The translations under genes were made by a program, and so were the position numbers. From Cephalopachus bancanus (lineage: Eukaryota; Chordata; Mammalia; Primates; Tarsiidae), in the NCBI GenBank assembly GCA_027257055.1, contig JAPVLO010000380.1:992001-1056000 (forward strand): DNA of 64,000 nucleotides, read 5' to 3'. A model generated the notes under the pieces. That model did no database searches. It was not told the DNA's origin and saw nothing but the letters and a program-made list of their open reading frames with translations. Shown piece by piece: positions 11,233 through 23,504 of the stretch (positions are counted from its first letter, which is position 1; each line of letters starts with the position of its first letter).

Positions 11233-11384
11233 AACTTTTCTATTCTTGTATTCCTCTTGTCTAATTCATTTTCCAGGGACATTCTAAAGAACACCTACTG
11301 TGCAATGAAGGAACTGGGTCTGTGCACAGCACCTAGCAAGGTCCTGCTTTAGGAATTACACTTTAGCCCCCTCCCCGCCTTTTT

Positions 11385-11512
11385 AAGAGGCAAGGTCTCA
11401 CTCTGTTGCTCATGCTGGTGTGCAGTGGTGCTGTCATAACACACTGAAGTCTCAAATTTCTGGACTCAAGCTATCCTCTTGCTTCAGTCTTCCGAGTAGC
11501 CCTACCACGTGT
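11385..11512 (-). mobile_element. Alu-type monomer (copy 2 of the intron 1 monomer)
   Basis: It is the reverse of the monomer at 37,066-37,192 and reads CAAGGTCTCACTCTGTTGCTC. It is part of the duplicated unit, so it predates the duplication. Confidence 0.7.
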
Positions 11513-11529
11513 TTTCACAGGTATCTTAC

Positions 11530-11607
11530 CTCCTGAGCAGCATTGTGGTTTATCTTTTTCCAGTTTTCAGAGTTTGTTTTTACTCCTGGGTTATCCAAAG
11601 AGGACAT
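11530..11607 (-). pseudogene. IL37: IL37 exon 1 copy with frameshift (copy 2)
   Basis: The copy starts with ATG at 11,607-11,605, reads MSSLDNPGVKTNSENW, and then has a 1-nt deletion relative to IL37 that puts the end out of frame. The donor GTAAGA is conserved at 11,529. The site Asp and the preceding ED are altered. It is part of a non-coding partial copy of the gene. Confidence 0.8.
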
Positions 11608-11907
11608 TTTTCAACACTGAGTTATTACACTATGTGTAATGGGACAAAGTGCAAGATGTAAGTAGACAGAAAGGAGACCAGTTAAGGCAACTCCAACCCC
11701 AGAATGGCTTTCTGGATGTCACTGCTTGGAAATGCTCATCAGACCCAGAAGTCCTCATAGGACCAGGCTATGCTCTCTTGTCTATCACTCCTCCAAAGCA
11801 GAGTTTTCAAAATTGTGGGTCACAATTTTGACACATATGTTGTGGTATCATTTTTGTGGATCTACACATTTTATAAAAGTAAAGTACAATCAAAAAGCTC
11901 TAATACC

Positions 11908-12105
11908 AGGACTGGAAAACTATGGCCTAATGGCTAAATCCGGGCTTCTGCCTTTTTTTAAAAAATAAATTGTTATTGAAAATACAATCACACCTTTGCT
12001 TACCTTCTGTCTATGGTTGCTTTGAGTAGTTAAGAGATCATTTGGTCAGCCAGGCTTAAAATACTTGCCATCTGAGCCTTTCCATAAGAAGTTTGCTGAC
12101 TCTCA
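11908..12105 (-). repeat. hAT-type DNA transposon remnant (in copy 2)
   Basis: It is collinear with 3,148-3,345 and the reverse of 36,408-36,622 (ACTGGAAAACTATGGCC ... AGAAGTTTGCTGACTC). Confidence 0.6.
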
Positions 12106-12329
12106 GTAGCCTAATCTTTGCCTAACAGAAAACAGGTTATGTATCACCTATTTTAATGAAAAACTGGACCTTTAAAGGTCTTAGGAGGCTCAATTTCCAA
12201 TATCATAAGGTGGGGCTGACTCACAAGATTTACTTCACCAGGAGGTGTTGGAGGAGATTATATGTACATGTAAGATATTCTGCTCACCTTATCTCAGTTG
12301 ACAAAGTCCTCAAAATTAGTCCAGGTCAA

Positions 12330-12420
12330 CACAGTGAAGGACATGGAGCAAGAATTGGTATTCCCATTTTACAGATGAAAAATCTGAATTTAAGTGATTT
12401 CTTCAAGGTCACAGCACTTT
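12330..12420 (+). repeat. MIR remnant (in copy 2)
   Basis: It contains ATTTTACAGATGAAAAATCTG-type MIR core sequence and is collinear with 3,590-3,690. Confidence 0.55.
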
Positions 12421-15068
12421 TATGTCTGCAGAGATGGGCAGTTTGTGTGGAAAGCCAACCTTCTGAGAATGGCTTAGGAGTGAGACTAAATAGTTTTTGC
12501 AAACAAATTAAAGTAGGGGAGGATGGCAGAGTAGCTTGGGAGGATGACACTGAGTAGGTGAGGGTGTGTGAGTGCATATACAAGTGGATATACAAGTGTC
12601 AAACCTAGTGGGGACTTGGGAACAAGCAGCCCTGACTCTCCTAGTGAAGCAGCTGCCACCACTGCTGCTCTAAACCCAGCACTTCCTACAGCACAGAAGC
12701 GAGCACAATTTTCTGAATCTAACAAAGCCTTCCTTAGGAGGAAGCCCCAGGGCATGGTTGCCACTCTGTGCCCAGCTCTGCCACCCCGACCTTCAGCACC
12801 AGACAGTACATTGGCAGCAAAGGCCACAGTAAGAGCACAGCAAGGGAACCAGAGTCTGAGAACCACTGGCTAGAAGATGCAGGCACTCTGCCATTGCCAT
12901 TGTCTTGAGACCTGGGCAGAGAAGTGCTCTGGGGTCCTCACCCTTGAGCAACAGACTGGTGCCTTGAGTCTAGGGGGTGAACATCAAATCTCTCTGGGGT
13001 TGATCTTTATGAACCCAGAAGCGGCATCCTCAAGTACAGAATCCCTGGGGGGACAAGGTGGGTGCAGAATTCCAGTCACCCCATTTCCCACTCTGGCCCA
13101 GCCACAGGACAACAGGTGCATTCATAAGAGGAGAATTCAGCTGCAGAAGGATAGTGGTGAGTGCGGAACTGATCCAACTGCCTTCCCCTAGCAGTCCACA
13201 AAACATCTGACCCACACAGGAGGAAGCCTGGTCAGTATGCAGTTGAGGGGGTTGAACACAAGTGGCGCTGGGAATGGCTCTTGTGCTGAGAGGACCCTCC
13301 TGTGGGGTGAGCCTAGCTGATGTGCCCACCAGCACCTGGGGAAGAGATAATCCAGCACCTCTTCCACAGAACAGGGCGGAGAGAGGGGATCCAGCAACCA
13401 ATCGTAGGAGTCACCCCTGGCATGCTTGGGGATGAGAAACCCCCCCTGACCACACGGAGAGCAGGAGGGTGAAAGTGGAGGCTGTTCCCCCTGGTGCAAG
13501 CCTGGCGCTGTGGAGGTCGGAAGCATGCTGGCGCCCCCTGTCCCCAATGTGCTGGCCAGCAATTCCATACAACAGGAGACAAGCATAGCAGGAAAACAAA
13601 CAAAAACCCTGAAGTTAAAGAACCCGCCACAAGAGGGAGCTCAGCGCTCACAATTTTTTTTGCATGTTACCTATTTATTTTTCTTTTTCGTGTGTGTGTG
13701 TTCATTTTTGTTTTTCTTTTTTATTTCTTTTTTTCTCTCCTTTGTTTTTCTTCTCTTTTTTCTCTGTTCTTTTCTTTTGCATTATCTGGGACTCAGAGGG
13801 TACACATACCTATTGCATGGATATATTGTGTGATGGTGGGGAGTGGGTCTCAGGAGGCCCACACCAGTCAGTGAACACTGTGATCTTCAAGTAGTTTCTG
13901 AATCTTACCTCCCCTCCTTCCACCTTATTCAACTCTCAAAACTGCAAAGAGACAGCATAGCTACCCATCCCAGCCCTGTTTCAAAACTGAACAAATTCAG
14001 AGGTTCTGCTCAGGGAAGGATAGGGGGCTGGGCAAACACAGAGTTAAAAGTTCTCCTTCTCTCACTGAGTAATGGAATTAAAGAGAAAGAAAAAAATATC
14101 TGTCATAAATGAGGAAAAATCAACAGAAGAACACAGATAATCCCCAGAATTCTAAAAAGACAGTGCCTGAAATAACAGACCTCAGAGCTCAAACAATGGA
14201 GATCTCATCACCCAGAACAACTGGCCTCAGAACACAAATGCAGATATCAAGGAATGGGTGGAGAGAATGAACAAGAATGAATAAAAACAAGCAAGAATGA
14301 ATAAAATTATAACAAATTTTGGCCATAAAAACACCATCCATGAAATACATAACAAATTAGCAAGTATGAAAAACAGAATTAACCAAACTGAAGAAAGAAT
14401 CTCAGAGCTTAAAAACTGAGATATGGAATTAATCCAATCTGCTAAAAACATGGAAAGAAAACTCAAAATTGAATTATATAAGAGGCTGAACTTATGCCTG
14501 ATTGGTACACCTGAAGCCGAAAGAGAAACAGAATAGCTTGGAACAAGCATTCCAAGAGGTCATTCAAGAAAACTTTCTCCATCTCGCCAGAGATATGACC
14601 ATCCAAGTACAAGAGGTTCAGAGAACCTTTGCAAGGTATCAAATTATAAGACCAACCTCTAGATACATAGTGATTTGCCTACACAATGTAGGTGTAAAAG
14701 AAAAAAATCCTAAAGGCAGTAAGAGAGGAAGGTCAGACTACCAACTGGGGAAAGCCAAATAGAATACCACCATCCTTATTGGTAGAAACACTACAAGTTA
14801 GAAGGTATTGGAGTCCAATTTTTAAAGTTCTCAAAGATAAGCAATTCCAGTCAAGAATTTGCTCTTATCCAGCTACTCCATCAGCAATGGAGGATTAAAA
14901 TACCTCCCAGACATCCAATCCCTAAGCGATTATGCTGCTTCCAGATCAACTCTACAAGAAATGCTTAAGAAGGGATTAAACACAGAAAAAAAGAACTACC
15001 ATGCATTTCACAAGAGTACAAGCAAATACAGAGTCAACAGATTATACAGTACATCCACAAAAATGAAA

Positions 15069-15087
15069 ACACACACACACACACACA

Positions 15088-15123
<36 letters not shown>
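15069..15123. repeat. (AC)n microsatellite
   Basis: A nearly pure AC run with one AT interruption lies between ORF1 and ORF2 of the L1. Confidence 0.98.
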
Positions 15124-15124
<1 letters not shown>

Positions 15125-15283
15125 TAATGCCAAAGTTAAAAGAAAGCAAAATAGCATTCTAAGAGCCCTATTACAGGGACACACTCTCATATTTCAATAA
15201 TCAGTCAGAATGCGAATGGACTAAATGCACCATGCACCACTGAAAAGTCCTAGAGTGGTAAACTGAATAAAAAACCATGATTC

Positions 15284-15583
15284 GCCGGGCTCGGTGGCTC
15301 AGGCTGTAATCCCGCACCTTTGGGAGGCTGAGGTGAGTGGATTGCCTGAGCCCGCGGGTTCGAGACCCGCCTGGGCAGCGAGACCTCATCTCTACAATAA
15401 ATAAAAAAATCAGCCAGGCGTGGTAGCGCATGCCTGTAATTCCAGCTACTTGGAAGGTTGAGGTGGAAGGATCGCTGGAGCCCAGCAGGTCGAGGCTGCG
15501 GTGGCCGGGAGCAGCCACTGCACTCCAGTTTGGGTGACAGAGTGAGACTCCAACTCAAAAATAAAATAAAATAAAATAAAATA
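15284..15583 (+). mobile_element. Alu SINE nested in L1
   Basis: The full dimer begins GCCGGGCTCGGTGGCTCAGG and contains the pol III B-box match GGTTCGAGACC. Its tail is (AAAAT)n. The target-site duplication is AAAAACCATGATTC (15,270-15,283 and 15,584-15,597). Confidence 0.97.
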
Positions 15584-16014
15584 AAAAACCATGATTCAAT
15601 GATCTGCTGTCTCCAGGAAACCCATCTCACTACAAAGGGCTCCTACAGACTCTAAATTGGAAGCTGGAAAATGAACTTTCAGGTGAATGGAGTAGCTATT
15701 CTAATATCAAATAAAACGGTCTTCAAACTATCAACAATTAAAAAGAATGGAGAAGGACGCTACATATTGATTAAAAGGTCAATCCAACAGCAAGAAATAT
15801 CAATTCTGAACATGTATGCACCCAACATAGGAGCACCAGGTTTTATCAATCAACTGCTAAGTAAACTAAAAGAGAACATTGACCCAAACACAATAAAAAT
15901 TGGAGACTTAAATGCCCTACTAACATCGCTAGATAGAATATTGAGACAAAAAAATCAATACCGAGATCCAGAACCTCAATTCAAAGCTCAAATGGACTTA
16001 ATAGACACCTGCAG

Positions 16015-16290
16015 TCTGGGCTAGGTGACTCAGCCTATAATCTCAGCACTTTGGGAGACTGAGGTGGGTGGATTGCCTGAACCCACGGGTCTGAGATCAG
16101 CCCCGGGCAACTTGGCGAGACTTCGTCTCTACAATAAATAAGAAATTAGCCAGGTGTGGTAGCGCATGCCTGTAGATCTGGCTACTTGGAGGATTGAGGC
16201 GGAAGGATCGCCGGAACATAGCAGGTGTTGGGGTAGCTGTGAGTGTGCCACTGCACTTCAGCCTGGGCAATAGAGTGATATTCCAATTTA
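16015..16290 (+). mobile_element. Alu SINE nested in L1 (more diverged)
   Basis: A dimeric Alu lies between AATAGACACCTGCAG and AAATAGACATTTACAG. It is more mutated than its neighbours. Confidence 0.92.
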
Positions 16291-17640
16291 AAAAAATAGA
16301 CATTTACAGAACACTTCACCCAGCAAATACAGAGTATGCATTCTACTCATCAGCACATGGAACATACTCCAAGATCAATCACATTCTCAGACATAAATCA
16401 AGCATAAACAAATTCCCAAAAATTGAAATATCATGCATCTTCTCATATCATCGTGAAATAAAAATAAATATCACTACCAGCAAGATCCCCGCAAAGCACA
16501 AAAAGACATGTCCACTAAACAACATACTGTTAAACGACTCCAGGGTCAACATGGAAATCAAGACAAAAATTAAAAGATTCCTGGAAAAAATAAAAACAAA
16601 GATACATCTTACCAGAATCTCAGGGATGTCATGAAATCAGTAGTAAAGGGGAAATTTATAGCTCTGCACACACACATCAAGAAAACTGATGATCACAAAT
16701 AAACAGCCTAATGTCACACCTAAAGGAGGTAGAAAGGCAAAATCCTAACTTCAGCAGAAGGATCCAGGTCACCAAAATACATTCGTAACTGCAGGGCAAA
16801 GAAGACAATAATATCATAGAAAAAATCAACAAGATAAAAAGCTGGTTGTTTGAGAGGATAAATAAGACCAATGAACCCCTAGCCAGATTGACTAAGAAAA
16901 AGAGAAAATCCCCAAATAAATACAAGTAGAAATGAAAAAGATGAAGTAACAACTGACTCTGAAGAAATTCAAAAGATTATCAGAGATGACTATGAACACT
17001 TGTATGGAAATAAATTTGAAAACCTAGAGGAAATGGAGGATTTCTGATGTCACACGATCATCCAGGGTTGAAACAAGAAGAAATTGAAACCCCAAACAGT
17101 TGATTTTCCTGGAAATCAACTTTGTCATAAAAAAACAAAAAATCTACCTCCAAAACAAAAAAACAAAGCTCTGGACCAGTTGAATTTCCAGCTGAATTCT
17201 ACAAAACATACAAAGAGGAGCTGATATGAATCTTATTGAAAGTATTATGGGCAGTTGAGAAAGATTGAACTCTCCCCACATCATTTTGTGACGCTAACAT
17301 CACACTGATATCCAGACCTGGTAAAGACACAACAAGAAAAGACAATTACAAGTCAATCTCCTTAATGAACATAGATGCAAACATTCTCAATAAGATCCTA
17401 GCAAATAGAATCCAACAATACATCTCAAGAATCATTCACCATGACCAAGTTGGCTTCATTCCTGGGATGTGGGGCTGGTTCAACATTCACAAGACCGTAA
17501 ACATAAATCAATACATTAACAGATGTAAAAACAAGAATTACATTATTATATCATTAAATGCAGAAAAAGCTTTTGACAAAATCCAGTATTCCTTCTTGAT
17601 AAAAAACCTTGAACACCTAGACATAGAAGGAACATTTTTC

Positions 17641-19590
17641 TTTTTTTAAAAAATTCTCTATTTATTTATTATAAAGATGTGGGGTACCATTCAGGGTTAG
17701 GTATACAAACATTGATTACACAGGTACCCTTGTTGATGAAGTATGCCCCTCCCTCCCCTAGCAGTTTCCCTCAACTGCCAATCCCACCCTCCTCCCCGAC
17801 AGTTCCCTACTACTGCCAATCCCTTTCTTATAGTATTATAATTGTTCAAGGACCACTAAAGAGTGAGCACATATGGTACTCTGTTCTTTTTTTCTGTGAT
17901 AGATCACTGAGTATGATGGACTCCAGATCCATCCAAATTGCTGCAAAGTCCATATGTTTGTCCTTCTTTATGGCTGCATAATATTTCATTGTGCATAAGT
18001 ACCACATTTTTTTATCCAGTCCAGCTTCGATGATTGATTCCATGATTTTGCTATTGTGAATAGAGCTGCAACAAACATACATGCGCAAGTATCTTTTTTG
18101 TAGAACAATTTGAGTTCCTCCAGTTATATTCCCAATAGGGGAATTGCTGGGTCTTATGGAAGGTCAATTTCTAATTCTTTCAGAAATTGCCACACTGTCT
18201 TCCAAAGAGGTTGTACTAGTTTGCATTCCCATCAGCAGTGTAGAAGCGTTCCTTTTTCTCCACATCCTTGCCAGCATCTGTTGTTGTTTGTTTTATTAAT
18301 GATGGCCATTCTTACTGGGGTTAGGTGATATCTCAATGTGGTTTTTATTGGCATTTCATGTGTCTCTTGGCTGCCCGGATATCTTCTTTTGAAAAGTGAC
18401 TATTCATGTCTTTTGCCCACTTTTTAATGGGGCTGTTTGTTTTTTTTCTTTAGGCACATTTGAGTTCATTGTAGATCCTAGATATTAGGCCTTTGTCAGA
18501 TATACAGTTGGTAAATGCTTTTTTCCCATTCCATGGGCTGTGTTCCTGATCTCTTGATGGTTTCTTTTGCTTTGCAGAAGCTCGTTAGTTTGATGAGGTC
18601 CCACTTGTCTATCTTATTTATTAAGGTATTGGCCTTTAGCGTTTTGAATAGGAATTGGTTGCCAGTTCCAATTTCCATAAGGGTTTCTCCTGCGTTTTCT
18701 AAGATTCTTATAGTTTGAGGTTTTTCATTTAGGTCTTTGATCCATTTAGAATTAATTTTTGTGTGGTGATAGATAGGAGTCCTGTTTCAATCTTCTGCAT
18801 ATGGTCAGCCAGTTTTCCCAGCACATTTACTGAATAGGTTCTCCTCTCCCCAGAGGTGGTTGTTGGAGGCTTTGTCAAAGATGAGTTGGTTGAGGTTTGA
18901 GACTTTGCTTCTGGAATCTCTATCCTGTTCCATTGGTCTATGTGCCTGTTCTTGTACCAATACCAGGCTGTTTTGATTACTGTAGCCTTATAGTAAAGTT
19001 TGAAGTCTGGAAGTGTGGTACCTCCTGTTTTGTTTCTTCTGCTAAGGATTGTTTTGACTATTCATGGTCATTTATGTTTCCATGTGAATTTCTGTATTGT
19101 CATTTTCAAGGTCTGAGAAGAATGATGTTGGTAACTTAAGGGTATTGCATTGAATCTGTAGATTGCTGTGGTAGGATGGGTATTTTAACAATGTTGATTC
19201 TTCCTATCTATGAGCATGGAATATTTTTCCATTTGTTTGTGTCTTCTTGGAATTCTTTGAGCAGTGTTTTGGAGTTCTCATTGTAAAGGTCTTTCACTTC
19301 TCTGGTTAGGAAGATCCCGAGGTATTTCATTTTTTGTGTGGCTATAGTGAATGGGATTGTGCTTTTGACTTAGGTCTCTTCCTGCTTATTGTTGGTGTTT
19401 AGGAATGCAACTGTTTTTTGCACATTTATTTTGTATCCTGAAACTTTGCCAAAGTCCTTTATCAGTGCTAGCAGGTTTTTGACAGATTCTCTTGGATTTT
19501 CAAGATATAGGATTATATCATCAGCAAAGAGGTATATTTTCCTATTTAGATACCCCTGATTTCCTTCTCTTGTCTAATTGCCCAAGCTAG
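17641..19590 (-). mobile_element. 5'-truncated L1 inserted in reverse into the ORF2 of another L1
   Basis: From the T-rich tail and 3'UTR (GTGGGGTACCATTCAGGG) it runs to the RT region. AACATTTTTC flanks it on both sides (17,631 and 19,594). The host ORF2 (LEHLDIEGT ... [17 protein letters not shown]) resumes after it. Confidence 0.92.
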
Positions 19591-20413
19591 GACAACATTT
19601 TTCAAAACAGTAAGAACCATCTATGATAAACCCACAGCCAACATACTGCTCATTTTACAGAAGTTGGAAGCTTTTTCCTGAAAACGGGAACAAGACAAGG
19701 TTGCCCACTCTCACCTCTCCTGTTCAATATAGTGCTGGAAGTTCTTGCTAGAGAAATTGGGCAAGAGAAGGAAATCAGGGGTATCAAAATAGGAAGAGGA
19801 AGTTAAGCTATACCTCTCTGTGGATGATATAATCCAATTCCTTGAAAACTTAAGGAAGTTTTCACCTAAAAGCTCCTTGTACTGATAAATGATTTTGAGA
19901 AAGTTTTGGAGTACAAAATCAGTGTGCAAAATACATGCCATTTCTATACAACAGTAACAAACAGGCAGATAACCAAATACAAAGCTCAATTCTATTCATA
20001 ATAGTCACACACACACACAAAATACCTTGGCATCTTCATAACCAGAGACATTTAAAACCTTTACAATGAGATCTTCAAAACGCTGTTCAAAGAAATCAAG
20101 GAGGACACAAGCAAATGGAAAAACATCCATTGTTTATGGACTGGAAGAATCAATGTTTTTAAGACATCCATTCTACCCAAGGCAATCTACAGATTTCACG
20201 CAATACCTATCAAAATACCAGCATCATTCTTCTCAGACCTGGAAATGACAACACAGAAATTCATATGGAAACAAAAAAGAGCAAAAATAAACAAAGATCC
20301 AGCAATTCCCCTCCTGGCAATATGCCCAGAGGAACACAAATTGTTCTACAAAAGACACCTGCACTGCACAGGCATGTTTATTGCTGCACTGTTCACAATA
20401 GAAAAAACATGGA

Positions 20414-20702
20414 GCCGGGCTCGGTGGCTCAGCCTGTAATCCCGCGCCTTTGGGAGGCTGAGGTGAGTGGATTACCTGATCCCGCGGGTTCGAGACCCGC
20501 CTGGGCAGCGAGACCTCATCTCTACAATAAAACAAAAAATCAGCCGGGCGTGGTAGCACACGCCTGTAATTCCAGCTACTTGGAAGGCTGAGGTGGAAGG
20601 ATCGCCGGAGCCCAGCAGGTCGAGGCTGCGGTGGCCGGGAGTGGCCACTGCACTCCAGTCTGGGTGACAGAGTGAGACTCCAACTCAAAAAAAAAAAAAA
20701 AA
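20414..20702 (+). mobile_element. Alu SINE nested in L1
   Basis: A well-kept Alu with CGCGGGTTCGAGACCCGCC and a pure A tail. The target-site duplication is AGAAAAAACATGGA / AGAAAAAACATTGA. Confidence 0.97.
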
Positions 20703-22226
20703 GAAAAAACATTGAACCAATCCTTATGCCCATTGAAAGTAGACTGAATAAAGAAAATGTGGTACATATGCATGGTGGAATGTTTCATAGCCATGAAGAT
20801 GGAAAGAATCATGGACTTCCATCAGCAATTAGATGGAATTGAAGGCAATCATTCTTAGCGATCTATCGCAGAAGCAAAGAACCGAATACTACATGTTCTC
20901 ACTCATAAGTAGGACCTGAACATTAATCACAAAAGCACAAGGGAAGAATCAGCAGTCACAGGACACTACCAGTCATGGGAGGGAGGGGCATGTAACAACA
21001 CAAAGTGTACCTGATCCTTTACCAGGGGAAGTGAGGACTAGTTAGAGGCCAAAACTTCACCTGCAGATATATTACTTGTGTACCTTAATCCTTGTATCCC
21101 ACATTTTTATAATAAAATAAAATAGAAAATAATAAAATGAAAAAACAAGGGCTTGGCATCAAAGGCGGTGAACAGGAGGGGAGAATTCACACCAAGTGGT
21201 TCTGGGAGTGAGTACAGTTGGCGGGCAAATCTCAGAGATAATATTTAGAAATTCAGGGGATCTATAGAGGAAAAGAAGCAAGCCAGGCAGCCAGATGCTG
21301 CTCCACTTCCCCATCCGTGTCTGTTGGCCTCAAAAGTCACAAGCGAGGACCAGGAATCCTATCTGGGCCAGGAATCCCTGAGGTCTGTGGCTCTGAGTTG
21401 GACTCCTGAAGCTCTGTTTGTCTTCTCCCTCAGGATCCTTGATTTAAAAGAGCTAGGTCTGGTATTCAGCTAGAATAATCAGTTTGGAAGTGGATATAGA
21501 AATACAAAATTTATTATTTAGCCCAAAATAAATAGCATTGTAGGTTGTCAGTTACCACTCCTTGCCTGCTATTTTTCATGCTATGGGGTATAAACAAATC
21601 CCTGTGGGGTAGTATCATTCTGCCAATAGCTGTGCCACATTCATTCAACACATTTCAAGGTACTTGCGACAGACCATACAACTTCCGGTCCAGTCCAACA
21701 ACCAAGGTGTAGTAAACAGTCATGAATGAAGGAAAGAGGAAGTCAGTCAGTGAGAAGAGGAGCTTCGGGTCTCAGACTCAGAGTTCAGACAAGTAGAGTC
21801 CCCATTTCCTGGAGAAAAATGGCTCCTTTTATGTCTCCTTCCAGGATGCAGTGACATTGCTCTTACCTCTTCTCTGTCTCCTCCTCTTCAAACTTGACCT
21901 GCAAAGCACCTTCAGCTAAAGAAAAAAGTCATCAGAGCCAGATCAGGTGAGTAGGGAGGGTGTTTCAATACAGCTATTTGTACAGAGCTGCCCATGTAAG
22001 TGCACAGTGCCAAGTTCAGAAACTTAATTGTTAGACCTCAGCAAATAATGACAACAGCTCTGATGGCCATTCCAGAAAAAGAGTTCCAAAATTGCTTTGG
22101 ACATTGGCATCAGTGCATAGGTTCCCAAGGGAAGTACTTCAAAGTTAACCATAGTGATATTCAACAATGAGGTCTGTAGCACTTTTTCTAGAATGGTTCA
22201 TAAAGCTAATTGTTGGACCTTATATT

Positions 22227-22380
22227 ATTAGCATTGCCTTTTTTGTTGTTGTTTTGTTATTCAATTTTATTCTTTATTTATTTTACATTATTAGCATTGC
22301 CTTTTTATTGTTGTTTTGCTTATTTAATTTTATTTATTCTATATCTATTTATTATTTATTTATTTATTTATTTATTCTTA
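22227..22380. repeat. Tandem duplication and (TTTA)n repeat
   Basis: The stretch TTATTAGCATTGCCTTTTT occurs twice about 61 bp apart and is followed by a TTTA run at 22,340-22,376. Hydrophobic open frames here are low-complexity artefacts. Confidence 0.85.
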
Positions 22381-22559
22381 CTGTTTGGCACTGCAAAATG
22401 TTCTTGGCTCATCTTGTATATTTTCTTTCCTGGCCCTAGAATGAGTCATTTCTCTAAGAACCTGGGTTCCTTGTATTGGAGGGTGATATTAGAAACAAAG
22501 ATCTGGGCCTCAGGTATGCTTCTTATTACTGTGATGTCATTTCTTCTAGGCTCTCTCAG

Positions 22560-22990
22560 TTGACAGATCAAGAAAATATGTGTGTGTATACCGCCCATAT
22601 ACATGCATATATAAATATTTCTATATGTAGCCACAATCTGTTTATATATTGAGCTAAATATGAGTTCATATTGATGTCTCCAGCTGTAATCCATGACCAC
22701 ATGTTTCCTTTTAGATTTTCTTCCTGTGCTTGCCTATAAACTTTTACTTTAACAGTGAGAAATCTGGCTTCTACCATCCACCATCTATTTACTCAATTGC
22801 TCAGTTCCAGCATACATATATTGTATAATGATTTCAAAACTGTAAAACTGTATCCACGGAAAACAGCTTTATCTACTAGAGGACAGTGGTTATGTAATGT
22901 TCTCTTTGCCTCTAATCTTACAGACTCCAGTCATTTCCAAAGTTTCTTCAGGCTAGTACTGTACTTCCTCATTCTTGTTGGTGAGGTTAT
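22560..22990 (+). repeat. Possible old L1 (L1M-type) 3' remnant
   Basis: The pattern ATGTGTGTGTATAC ... ATATTTCTATATGTA ... TTTAACAGTGAGAAATCTGG resembles the 3' ends of ancient L1M elements from memory. The region 21,925-22,225 before it holds no recognised gene. Confidence 0.4.
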
Positions 22991-23189
22991 TTAATACAAT
23001 TTTCAATATGGGTAGATTTCTTTTATGTAGTACACATGCATTTCATTCTAATATTTAAAAAATATGATACAATAAAAAATAAATTGAAATAATTGAAATA
23101 GTCACATGATTGAAAACTCCAAAAGTATTAAAAAATATAATTTTTAACCTTGGTCACCCAAGCAGTAAATTTTTTTCGCACACAATTTT

Positions 23190-23497
23190 ATTTTATTTTA
23201 TTTATTTTTTTTGTTTGTTTTTTGAGTTGGAGTCTCACTCTGTAGCCCAGGCTGGAGTGCAGTGGGACGCTCCCAGCCACCGCAGCCTCGACCTGCTGGG
23301 CTCTGGCAATCCGCCTCAGCCTTCCAAGTAGCCGGAGCTACAAGTGTGTGCTACCACGTCTGGCTAATTTTTGATTTATTGTAGAGATGAGGTCTCGCCA
23401 AGTTACCCAGGTGGATCTCGAACCTGCGGGCTCAGGCAATCCACTCACCTTGGCCTTCCAAAGTGCTGGGATTGCAGGCTGAGCCACCAAGCCCGGC
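23190..23497 (-). mobile_element. Alu SINE at the tail of the CYRIB retrocopy
   Basis: A reverse Alu with a long T/TTTTA tail lies between CACACAATTTT at 23,179 and CACACAATTTT at 23,501. It therefore landed beside the poly(A) tail of the retrocopy. Confidence 0.93.
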
Positions 23498-23504
23498 CTC
23501 ACAC

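Larger units (their letters stand above)
12506..21135 (+). mobile_element. Near full-length L1 with nested insertions, in copy 2
   Basis: It starts GGAGGATGGCAGAGTAGC (5'UTR 12,506-14,075), then degenerate ORF1 (about 14,075-14,860), an AC-rich inter-ORF part, and ORF2 pieces (15,600-17,640; 19,604-20,290). The 3'UTR ends in an A-rich tail near 21,135. Inside are Alus at 15,284, 16,015 and 20,414 and a reverse L1 at 17,641-19,590. About 1 kb of ORF2 is deleted at 20,285 compared with 43,305-44,285. The RT core FADD is altered (LYLSVDDI). It separates two parts of copy 2 that are adjacent in copy 1. Confidence 0.88.
8957..21925 (-). repeat. Inverted partial duplication of the IL37 5' region, copy 2
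   Basis: The pieces 8,957-9,745, 11,233-12,505 and 21,136-21,925 are collinear with the reverse complement of the IL37 unit (about 38,150 back to 27,500). They are separated by two L1 insertions. Both exon 1 and exon 2 copies are present. The last piece lacks about 600 bp that copy 1 keeps at 4,175-4,765. No copy of exons 3-5 was found. Confidence 0.83.

Noticed and set aside
12877..13651. Several 100-130 codon frames
   Set aside because: They fall in the 5'UTR of the L1 starting at 12,506 and overlap on both strands.
22167..22563. Hydrophobic frames resembling membrane proteins
   Set aside because: They come from T-rich and TTTA repeat sequence; no homology and no splice context.
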